NCBI GenBank assembly: GCA_028291305.1
Contig: JAQGII010000477.1
Span: 1 to 7,225, forward strand
From: Caulobacteraceae bacterium
GTDB taxonomy: Bacteria; Pseudomonadota; Alphaproteobacteria; Caulobacterales; Caulobacteraceae
Length of the DNA: 7,225 nucleotides
Direction: 5' to 3'
The notes under the pieces are model-generated. The model was not told where the DNA came from. It did not search any database and saw only the letters and a list, made by a program, of their open reading frames with translations. Of the stretch, positions 1 to 5,608 are shown in pieces (position 1 is the stretch's first letter; each line of letters opens with the position of its first letter). Position numbers and translations under genes: made by a program.

Positions 1-386
1 GACGCCCGCAGATCGAGTCGCTCGAACGGCTTCAACTGGCCCTGATCGCCGCCATGGACCGTAACGACTACAAGCGGGTGCTGGCGGAAAACGAGGAATT
101 CCACTTCACCATCTATCGGGCGTCGAACATGCCGATGCTGGTGGAAGCCATCCAGCAGCTGTGGCTGAAGCTGGGTCCGTCGCTCAACCTGCTCTATCCG
201 TCCTACAACCGCTCCAGGAAGGGCGTCAGCCATCACCTGGACATCGTGGGTGCGCTGAGAGCCGGGGACGCAGCCGGCGCCCGCCGGTCGATGGAAGCGG
301 ATCTGCGCGACGGCGCCATCGAGTTGGAGAAGGCCCTCGTCCAGGACGCCGGCCAGCAAGCCGACCTGAAGATGGTCTCCAACTAG
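1..386 (+). CDS. GntR-family transcriptional regulator, FCD domain (3' part only)
   Basis: This is the C-terminal 127 residues of a FadR/FCD-subfamily GntR regulator. The frame is open from base 3 without a start, so the gene begins left of the window and the winged-helix DNA-binding domain is not visible. The fragment is an all-helical FCD effector-binding domain. It shows the family's FH motif (EEFHFTIYRASNMPML, near fragment residues 32-47), the later H-x-x-I-V-x-A-L motif (HHLDIVGAL) with RAGDAAGAR, and a final helix MEADL. FCD domains usually hold a metal with Asp and His residues at D-x-x-F-H, the second-motif His and M-x-x-H-L. Here the first position is Asn and the last is Asp, so the ligand set is altered. 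The methionine at base 54 is internal to the domain and is not the real start. The gene converges on the amidase and shares the stop bases CTAG with it. Its likely targets are the paired palindromes at 1745-1754 and 1851-1860 (inference). Family assignment is firm; the effector is unknown. Confidence 0.9.
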   Translation, partial: RPQIESLERLQLALIAAMDRNDYKRVLAENEEFHFTIYRASNMPMLVEAIQQLWLKLGPSLNLLYPSYNRSRKGVSHHLDIVGALRAGDAAGARRSMEADLRDGAIELEKALVQDAGQQADLKMVSN

Positions 387-1735
387 GCGCCCCTGATCGT
401 TGCCTCGACGATTTCCGCGAGGGCCAGGAGCGCGCGGTCGGCTCCGCGGCCCATCATCAGGGTGAAACCCACTGGGGCCGATCCCGGGGTGTGGCAGGGG
501 ATGGATATGGCGCAGCGGTCGAGGATGTTGGCGACGGCTGCGTTGCGGATCGCGCGGCCGTTGGCGACGGTGTAGGCCTCGTCCTGCTGCAGATCACCCA
601 GCTTCGGCGGAACCATCGGCGTTGTGGGGAAGACCATGGCGTCGATGTCACGGCCGCGGTCCCCTGCCCGCCGGATCAGACTGCCGCGCAGATCGATCAT
701 CTCGGCATAGGCGCAGGACGACGCTGCCCGTCCCAGCATGAACCGGCTCATCACCCTGGGATCGCAACGGGAGGCGATGCGCTCGAACAGGTCCGCGTGT
801 GCTGCGTAGCCCTCGATCGGGGAAAAGCCGCCCGCCGCGCCGAGCGCGGGAATATCCTCCAGTTCGGGGAAGTCCACGTCGACGATCCGCGCGCCTGCGG
901 TTTCCAGCCGCTCGAGGGCGGCAGAGAAGGCGGCCGCGACCTCCGCATCCAAACCCTCCAGCACGTATTGCCTGGGCACGCCCAACCTGGGCGCAGCGCG
1001 CCACGGGACGTCCTCCTCGCCGGTCAGAGCGTGGTCGATCATGGCGCAGGAGCCCGCCGTGTGGGCGATCGGCCCGACCGAATCCAACGAGGGCGACAGG
1101 GCGAAGACGCCGTCCCGACTTAGGCGCGAAGCGGTAGGCTTGAAGCCGACCAACCCGCAAAAGGCGGCCGGAACGCGCACCGACCCCCCGGTGTCGCTGC
1201 CCATGGCCGCCAGGGCCATGCCGTCGGCGACCGACGCCGCCGCACCGGAAGACGACCCGCCCGCAATCCGCCCGTTCTCCCGCTGCCACGGCCCAAGCGG
1301 CGTCCCGTAGCTGGGATTGAGGCCCAGGCCGGACAGGGCGAACTCGGTCATCACCGTCTTGCCGACGATGACCATGCCCGCCGCTCGAAGGCGGGCGACC
1401 ACCGCCGCGTCCATCGGCGCGGGAGGTTCGTCCTTCATGGCCACGCATCCCGCCATGGTGGTCTCGCCTTCGACGTCGAACAGGTCCTTAATGGAGATGG
1501 GTACGCCGTCCAGCGGCGACAGGGCCGCGCCGGCGGCGCGGCGGGCGTCGGAGCGAGCGGCGGCAAGGGCGGCCCCTTCGGCGTACAGCCGGGTGAAAAC
1601 GATCCCGCCCTGCCCGTCTGCGGCCTGCGCCGCCTCCAGGGCGCGGGCGGTCAAGGCGACGCTGGTGGTCGTCCCGTTCGACAGGTCGCCGGCGACGGCC
1701 CTGAGATCCCCGAAACCCGCCACGCTCTTCTCCAT
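383..1735 (-). CDS. Amidase-signature (AS) family hydrolase
   Basis: The product is a 450-residue amidase of the amidase-signature superfamily (GatA, fatty-acid amide hydrolase and indoleacetamide hydrolase relatives), which hydrolyses a carboxamide to acid plus ammonia or amine. The full Ser-cisSer-Lys triad is visible: Lys83 in SIKDLFDV, cis-Ser161 in AGGSSSGAAA, and nucleophile Ser185 in GSDTGGSVRVPAAFCG, followed by LVGFKPT. The spacing (Lys to cis-Ser 78, cis-Ser to Ser 24) fits the family, and the length is normal. No signal peptide is seen, so it should be cytoplasmic. The frame stays open to an ATG at 1846, but I chose the ATG at 1735. Family similarity (FGDLRAVAGDLSNGTT) starts there, and the longer form would run through the operator. 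No good Shine-Dalgarno precedes it, so initiation may be nearly leaderless. It is divergent from the SDR operon and convergent with the GntR gene. The substrate is not readable; it may hydrolyse an amide made or used by the neighbouring HyuAB route. Confidence 0.93.
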   Translation of the reverse strand: MEKSVAGFGDLRAVAGDLSNGTTTSVALTARALEAAQAADGQGGIVFTRLYAEGAALAAARSDARRAAGAALSPLDGVPISIKDLFDVEGETTMAGCVAMKDEPPAPMDAAVVARLRAAGMVIVGKTVMTEFALSGLGLNPSYGTPLGPWQRENGRIAGGSSSGAAASVADGMALAAMGSDTGGSVRVPAAFCGLVGFKPTASRLSRDGVFALSPSLDSVGPIAHTAGSCAMIDHALTGEEDVPWRAAPRLGVPRQYVLEGLDAEVAAAFSAALERLETAGARIVDVDFPELEDIPALGAAGGFSPIEGYAAHADLFERIASRCDPRVMSRFMLGRAASSCAYAEMIDLRGSLIRRAGDRGRDIDAMVFPTTPMVPPKLGDLQQDEAYTVANGRAIRNAAVANILDRCAISIPCHTPGSAPVGFTLMMGRGADRALLALAEIVEATIRGA

Positions 1736-1744
1736 GCCCGTTCT

Positions 1745-1754
1745 TGTTATAACA
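1745..1754. promoter_or_regulatory. Operator candidate 1 (perfect palindrome TGTTATAACA), amidase side
   Basis: This is a perfect 10-base palindrome of the form T-GT-N4-AC-A, matching the general GntR-family operator pattern (GT and AC half-sites around a short centre). It lies 10 bases upstream of the amidase start, overlapping any plausible promoter for that gene. The same 12 bases (TGTTATAACAGA) recur at 1851-1862. Assignment to the clustered GntR regulator is inference from the pattern and location. Confidence 0.6.
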
Positions 1755-1756
1755 GA

Positions 1757-1786
1757 AACATCGTCGACAGGGCGACGCCTAGTCAA
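1757..1786 (-). promoter_or_regulatory. Possible promoter for the amidase gene
   Basis: Read on the minus strand, TTGACT (1786 to 1781) is a 5-of-6 match to the -35 consensus. The best-placed -10 is only GATGTT (1762 to 1757, 18-base spacer). Transcription would start near 1750, inside operator candidate 1. The alternative is to use the palindrome itself as -10 (TATAAC, 1751 to 1746), which would have no recognisable -35 and would leave a leader of only about four bases. Which of the two is used cannot be decided by reading. Confidence 0.35.
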
Positions 1787-1829
1787 TTTTGCTCGCCTGC
1801 CTGTGACAAAATCGCTTTCACCAAACGGA

Positions 1830-1859
1830 TTGCGACGCCGAAACAACGAGTGTTATAAC
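1830..1859 (+). promoter_or_regulatory. Probable sigma70-type promoter of the SDR-BKACE-HyuAB operon
   Basis: The -35 candidate is TTGCGA (1830-1835). The -10 candidate is TTATAA (1853-1858, 17-base spacer) or TATAAC (1854-1859, 18-base spacer; 5 of 6 bases match TATAAT). Transcription would start near 1866, giving a leader of about 20 bases that contains the Shine-Dalgarno before the ATG at 1886. The -10 lies inside operator candidate 2. Confidence 0.55.
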
Positions 1860-1860
1860 A
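1851..1860. promoter_or_regulatory. Operator candidate 2 (perfect palindrome TGTTATAACA), SDR-operon side
   Basis: This is the second copy of the palindrome, identical over 12 bases to the first, with centres 106 bases apart (about ten helical turns, so on nearly the same face of the DNA). It coincides with the probable -10 hexamer of the SDR operon promoter, so a bound regulator would directly block RNA polymerase. The position and the T-GT-N4-AC-A form support a GntR/FCD operator; binding itself is inferred. Confidence 0.6.
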
Positions 1861-1875
1861 GATACCAGTTTAGAA

Positions 1876-1881
1876 TGAGGG
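1876..1881 (+). promoter_or_regulatory. Ribosome binding site of the SDR gene
   Basis: TGAGGG lies four to five bases before the ATG at 1886. It is the element that fixes this start, since the frame begins right there with the Rossmann beta strand and the glycine motif. Confidence 0.65.
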
Positions 1882-1885
1882 TCAA

Positions 1886-2647
1886 ATGGGGCGCAGGGTC
1901 TTAGTAACAGCGGGGGCGGCCGGCATCGGGCTGGCCATCGCCGACGCCTTCCTGGCCGCCGGCTATCGCGTCCACATCTGCGACATAGACCAGAACGGCC
2001 TGGACCAGGCCTGCGCCGGTCGCCCCGGACTGACCGGTTCTCTTGCCGACGTAGGCTCGGCCACCGACGTGGCCCGCCTGGCCCAAGGGATCGATTCGGC
2101 CATGGGCGGCTTGGACGCCATCGTCAACAACGCCGGGATCGGCGGCTCCCGCTGTCCCGTCGACGAGATCACCGACGAGGCCTGGGACGCCGTGATGCGG
2201 GTAAACGTCACGGGCATGTTCAACATCATCCGCGCCTTCACGCCGGGTCTGAAAACGCAGGGCTCGGGCTCGATCGTCAACATCTCCACCACCTCGACCC
2301 GCACCGGCCTGCCCAACCGGCTGCCCTATGTGGTGTCGAAGGCGGCGGTCGAGGGTATGACCAAGACCCTGGCCCGCGAGCTTGGCCCCTTCAATATCCG
2401 CTGCAACAGCCTGCTGCCCGGCTCCATTGAAAACGAGCGCGGCCGCACCCTGATGCAGGAGAAGGCGCAGCGCGAAGGCATAAGCTATGAGCAGGTGCTT
2501 CAGGCCCGCCTCGGCTTCATTTCCATGCGCACCCGCATAGAGCCGCGCGAGATCGGCGAAGCCGCCGTCTTCCTGGCGTCGGACGGCGCGCGGCACATCA
2601 CCGGCCAGCAGATCAGCGTCTGCGGCAACGTAGAGTGGGAGGGCTGA
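1886..2647 (+). CDS. Short-chain dehydrogenase/reductase (SDR), classical type, NAD-preferring
   Basis: The product is a 253-residue classical SDR, full length for the family, and probably oxidises a secondary alcohol or beta-hydroxy acid to the ketone in the cytoplasm. The cofactor motif TAGAAGIG is at residues 8-15. Asp33 at the end of the second beta strand (ICDID) argues for NAD over NADP. NNAG is at 81-84, the structural Asn is 107 (RVNVTG), and the catalytic Tyr148 and Lys152 are in YVVSK. The usual catalytic Ser, 13 residues before Tyr, aligns with Thr135 (NISTTS), with Ser134 beside it; this is an uncommon but tolerated change. The PG motif after the active site (LLPGS) and the C-terminal GARHITGQQISVCG are standard. 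It is the first gene of the operon, directly downstream of the operator-bearing promoter, and ends 2 bases before the BKACE start. The exact substrate is not readable; the neighbour suggests the product is, or leads to, a beta-keto acid. Confidence 0.93.
   Translation: MGRRVLVTAGAAGIGLAIADAFLAAGYRVHICDIDQNGLDQACAGRPGLTGSLADVGSATDVARLAQGIDSAMGGLDAIVNNAGIGGSRCPVDEITDEAWDAVMRVNVTGMFNIIRAFTPGLKTQGSGSIVNISTTSTRTGLPNRLPYVVSKAAVEGMTKTLARELGPFNIRCNSLLPGSIENERGRTLMQEKAQREGISYEQVLQARLGFISMRTRIEPREIGEAAVFLASDGARHITGQQISVCGNVEWEG
2637..2644 (+). promoter_or_regulatory. Ribosome binding site of the BKACE gene
   Basis: GGGAGGGC lies five bases before the ATG at 2650, inside the last codons of the SDR gene. 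It favours 2650 over the in-frame ATG at 2635, which would place the site within its own coding sequence and add five residues of no family resemblance. Confidence 0.65.
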
Positions 2648-2649
2648 TC

Positions 2650-3561
2650 ATGGCCGCGTCCAAAACCATCATCACCTGCGCCGTGACCGGCGCCGGGGCC
2701 TATACGGAGAAGATGACTGCGGTGCCGATCACGCCGGCGCAGATAGCCGCCGAATGTCTGGCCGCCGCGAGCGCCGGCGCGGCGGTCTGCCACATCCATG
2801 TGCGTGACCTGGAGACCGGCGGCACCAGCATGGAGCTGACCCACTACCGCGAAGTCGTGCGCCTGATCCGCGACAGCGGCTCCAATCTGGTCCTGAACCT
2901 GACCACCGGCGTCGGCGCCCGCTACATCCCAAGCGAAGAGGATCCGCTTCGCGGCGGGCCCGGCTCGACCCTCTCCTCCCCCGAGGTGCGGGTCCAGCAC
3001 GTCGTCGAGCTGAAACCCGATATCTGCAGCCTCGACATCGCCACCATGAATTTCGGCGCCCACGCCATCCTCAATACCCCTGACCACCTGCGCAAGATGG
3101 CCGTGGCGGCGCGCACAGCCGGGGCCAAGCCGGAGCTGGAGGTGTTCGATGTCGGCCAGATCGACCTGGCGCGCCGGCTGATCGCCGAGGGCGTGATCGA
3201 CGAGCCACCCTTCTTCCAGATCTGCCTCGGCGTGCCCGGCGGTGCGCCTGCAACCGCACAGGCCATGTTCAGCCTCAGGCAATTTCTGCCCGAGGGCGCC
3301 CATTGGGGCGGGTTTGGCATCGGCGCGGCCTCGTTCCCGATGGTCGCGCAGTGCGTGTTGCTCGGCGGCCATGTGCGGGTGGGGCTCGAGGACAACCTCT
3401 ACCTGAGCCGAGGCGTCCTTGCGCCGGGCAACGCGGCGCTCGTCGAGCGGGCCGTGAGTATCGTAGAACTGCTCGGCGGGGCCATCGCCAGCCCCGACGA
3501 GGCTCGCGAAATCCTTGGTCTCAGGCAAACGACGGAGAGGGCCCATGTGGTTCTCTTGTGA
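2650..3561 (+). CDS. Beta-keto acid cleavage enzyme (BKACE family, formerly DUF849)
   Basis: The product has 303 residues, the normal length. BKACE enzymes are zinc-dependent TIM-barrel proteins that convert a beta-keto acid plus acetyl-CoA into acetoacetate plus a new acyl-CoA; the founding member Kce acts on 3-keto-5-aminohexanoate in lysine fermentation. The N-terminal strand IITCAVTGAGAYTEKMTAVP is followed by the zinc motif CHIHVRD (His48, His50). The segment VRVGLEDN holds Arg243, Glu247 and Asp248, with the same spacing as Kce Arg226, the zinc ligand Glu230 and catalytic Asp231. NLTTG (83-87), GVPGG (194-198) and the GFGIGAASFP loop are also present. The protein therefore looks active. 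It follows the SDR by 2 bases and overlaps the HyuA start by 17 bases, so it should be co-expressed with both. Family substrates vary widely (for example dehydrocarnitine), and this one is not readable. SDR-BKACE pairing suggests oxidation followed by cleavage. Confidence 0.94.
   Translation: MAASKTIITCAVTGAGAYTEKMTAVPITPAQIAAECLAAASAGAAVCHIHVRDLETGGTSMELTHYREVVRLIRDSGSNLVLNLTTGVGARYIPSEEDPLRGGPGSTLSSPEVRVQHVVELKPDICSLDIATMNFGAHAILNTPDHLRKMAVAARTAGAKPELEVFDVGQIDLARRLIAEGVIDEPPFFQICLGVPGGAPATAQAMFSLRQFLPEGAHWGGFGIGAASFPMVAQCVLLGGHVRVGLEDNLYLSRGVLAPGNAALVERAVSIVELLGGAIASPDEAREILGLRQTTERAHVVLL
3534..3541 (+). promoter_or_regulatory. Ribosome binding site of the hyuA-like gene
   Basis: GGAGAGGG stands three bases before the ATG at 3545 (seven from its GGAG part), within the last codons of the BKACE gene. 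It supports 3545 rather than the in-frame ATG at 3515, whose extra ten residues (MVSGKRRRGP) do not fit the family start just before DTGGTFTD. Confidence 0.6.
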
Positions 3562-5608
3562 CACCGGCGGCACCTTCACCGACTTGGTTGTGGAGGACGA
3601 GGGCGGCTGGCGGTCGTATAAGGCCCCCACCGTGGCGTCCGACCCGGTGCGCGGCGTCCTCGACGCCCTGACCCTGGCGGCGCAGGACCGCGAGCTTTCC
3701 CTGGCCGAACTGCTCGGCCGCGGCGAGGTGTTCGTCCACGCCACCACCCACGCCATCAACGCCGTCCTCACCGGCAACACCGCCCGCACGGCCCTGATCA
3801 CCACCCTGGGCCATCCGGACATCCTCCTGCTGCGTGAAGGCGGGCGGCCGGACCCGTTCGACTTCCAGACCCCCTACCCCGCGCCCTACATCCCCCGCGC
3901 CCTGGTGTTCGAAGCGGCCGAGCGCATCGACGCCGACGGCGCGGTGCATCGCCCACTCAACGAAGCGGGGGTGATCGACCTGTTGGCCCGGCTGAAGGCG
4001 GAAGCCGTCGAGGCGGTCGCGGTGTGCCTCCTGTGGTCGATCGTCAATCCGGCGCACGAACTGCGCATCGGCGAACTGCTCGAGGCGCACCTGCCGGGGG
4101 TGCCCTTCACCCTCTCGCATCAACTCAACCCGGCCCCGCGCGAATTCCGGCGCGCCTCGGCCGCGGCCATCGACGCGTCGCTGAAGCCGATGATGACGCA
4201 GTATCTCGGGTCGCTCACCGAGCGGCTGCACGCCGCCGGCTTTGGCGGCCGGGTGCTGGTGGTGACCTCCCAGGGCGGGGTGATGGACGCCGCCGAAGTA
4301 GCCCGCGCGCCGATCCATGTGGTCAATTCGGGTCCGTCGATGGCGCCCGTCGCCGGCCGGGCTTACGCCAAGCTGGAGACCGATGCGCCCGAGGGCGGCG
4401 ATATCGTCATCGCCGACACCGGCGGCACCACCTTCGACGTCTCCGTCGTCCGCGCCGGCCGCATCCCCCTGACCCGCGAGCTGTGGATCGGCGCCCCGAT
4501 CCTCGGCCATCTCACCGGGTTCCCGTCGGTCGACGTGCGCAGCGTCGGCGCGGGCGGCGGCAGCCTGGCCCGGGTGGACAACGGCGGCGTGCTGCATGTG
4601 GGACCGCAGAGCGCCGGCGCGCGGCCGGGCCCTGCCTGCTACGGCCGCGGCGGTACGGCGCCCACCTTCACCGATGCCGCGCTGGCCCTGGGCTACCTGG
4701 ACCCCGACTTCTTCCTCGGCGGCGCCATGGTCCTGGACGCCCCGGCGGCGACCCGGGCGCTCAAGACGGTTGCGGACGCCCTCGGCCTGACAGTGGAGGA
4801 GACCGCCACCTCCATCGTGGAGCTGGCCACCGAGACCATGACCCAGGCGATCATCGACATCACCGTCAAGCAGGGTATCGACCCGGCCAGCACCGTGCTG
4901 ATCGGCGGCGGCGGCGCGGCCGGGATGAACCTTGTCTTCATCGCTCGCCGCCTGGGCTGCGCCAAGGTGATGGTGCCCGAAACGGGCGCCACGCTCAGCG
5001 CCGCCGGGGCCCTGATCTCCGACCTGACCACCGACCGCCGCGCGACCGGCTATATGACTACCCGCGCCTTCGACGCCAGCCGCGCCAATACGCTCATCGA
5101 GGGGCTGGAGGCGGAGTGCCGGATGTTCGCCGGCGCCGCCGGGGCCGGCGCCAAGCAGGTCACCTACAGCTACACCGCGGAAGCGCGGTACACGGACCAG
5201 GCCTGGGAAATCGAGGTGGAGCTGCCCGGCGCCCGCTTCCAGACCGAAGCCGACGTCGCCGCATTCATCCAGGCCTTCCACACCGAGCACGAGCGACTCT
5301 ACGCCTTCGCCGATCCCGACAGCGCGGTGGAGATCGTGGGCTGGCGGGTGGCGGTGGCCTGTCGACTGCGCGAGCCGGATCCCTCGCGGCTAGCCATGAA
5401 GGCGGCGCGCGGCGAGCCCGCCAGGCCGCGCCGCATCGTCCTGCCCAGCGGCGAGGCCTGCATCGCCACCGTGCATGACTGGGCCGCCCTGCCGCAGGAC
5501 CAGATGATGCAGGGGCCTGCGATCGTGGAATCGCCCTTCACCACTGTCGTCGTCGACGAGGCGCGCTTCATGCGCACCGCGTCGGGCAGCCTGGTTATCG
5601 ACCTGTGA
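3545..5608 (+). CDS. Hydantoinase A / oxoprolinase-family ATP-dependent subunit (HyuA-like)
   Basis: The product has 687 residues, typical for HyuA. It is the ATP-binding, actin-fold partner of HyuB. Such pairs open cyclic amides (N-methylhydantoinase, 5-oxoprolinase, caprolactamase) or phosphorylate and carboxylate ketones (acetone and acetophenone carboxylases). The N-terminal phosphate loop DTGGTFTD is at 6-13, and the N-terminal domain (Hydant_A_N type) runs to about residue 180. The second phosphate loop DTGGTTFD is at 291-298, SVGAGGGSLA at 333-342, the family signature RPGPACYGRGG at 360-370, and IGGGGAAG at 453-460. The C-terminal domain covers about 510-680. All nucleotide-binding motifs look intact, and there is no signal peptide or membrane segment. 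It overlaps the BKACE gene by 17 bases and ends in TGA that overlaps the probable GTG of the HyuB gene, pointing to translational coupling and a 1:1 complex. Family is certain; whether it acts on a cyclic amide or a ketone is open. Confidence 0.95.
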   Translation: MWFSCDTGGTFTDLVVEDEGGWRSYKAPTVASDPVRGVLDALTLAAQDRELSLAELLGRGEVFVHATTHAINAVLTGNTARTALITTLGHPDILLLREGGRPDPFDFQTPYPAPYIPRALVFEAAERIDADGAVHRPLNEAGVIDLLARLKAEAVEAVAVCLLWSIVNPAHELRIGELLEAHLPGVPFTLSHQLNPAPREFRRASAAAIDASLKPMMTQYLGSLTERLHAAGFGGRVLVVTSQGGVMDAAEVARAPIHVVNSGPSMAPVAGRAYAKLETDAPEGGDIVIADTGGTTFDVSVVRAGRIPLTRELWIGAPILGHLTGFPSVDVRSVGAGGGSLARVDNGGVLHVGPQSAGARPGPACYGRGGTAPTFTDAALALGYLDPDFFLGGAMVLDAPAATRALKTVADALGLTVEETATSIVELATETMTQAIIDITVKQGIDPASTVLIGGGGAAGMNLVFIARRLGCAKVMVPETGATLSAAGALISDLTTDRRATGYMTTRAFDASRANTLIEGLEAECRMFAGAAGAGAKQVTYSYTAEARYTDQAWEIEVELPGARFQTEADVAAFIQAFHTEHERLYAFADPDSAVEIVGWRVAVACRLREPDPSRLAMKAARGEPARPRRIVLPSGEACIATVHDWAALPQDQMMQGPAIVESPFTTVVVDEARFMRTASGSLVIDL

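Larger units (their letters stand above)
1736..1885. promoter_or_regulatory. Divergent promoter/operator region between the amidase and the SDR operon
   Basis: This 150-base spacer is clearly richer in A/T than the flanking genes and is the only intergenic stretch of any size in the window. It contains two identical 12-base elements (1745-1756 and 1851-1862), a good plus-strand promoter match ending in the second element, and candidate minus-strand promoter elements around the first. It must supply transcription for the amidase (leftward) and for the four-gene operon (rightward). No riboswitch-like or terminator-like hairpin was seen in it. Confidence 0.75.

Noticed and set aside
1772..1839. 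Direct repeat GCGACGCC (1772-1779 and 1832-1839) in the divergent promoter region
   Set aside because: An 8-base GC-rich repeat 60 bases apart is not surprising in this composition; it is not palindromic and does not align with the promoter elements in a consistent way.
1736..1846. N-terminal extension of the amidase to the ATG at 1846
   Set aside because: The extra 37 residues are Arg-rich and unlike amidase N-termini, and the segment contains the palindromic operator candidate and promoter-like elements, so it is more likely non-coding.
2500..3822. Minus-strand open frame of 440 codons opposite the SDR/BKACE/hyuA junctions
   Set aside because: It crosses three well-supported sense genes, lacks any motif, and has the composition of a GC-bias shadow.
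3521..5290. Long open frame (about 590 codons) on the minus strand opposite the hyuA-like gene
   Set aside because: It is antisense to a gene with complete HyuA motifs, has low-complexity Gly/Ala/Arg/His-rich sequence without recognisable domains, and is expected from strong GC bias at third positions.
4024..5478. Plus-strand open frame of 484 codons inside the hyuA-like gene
   Set aside because: It is the out-of-phase reading of hyuA, extremely rich in Arg, Gly, Pro and Ala, with no ribosome site and no recognisable domain.
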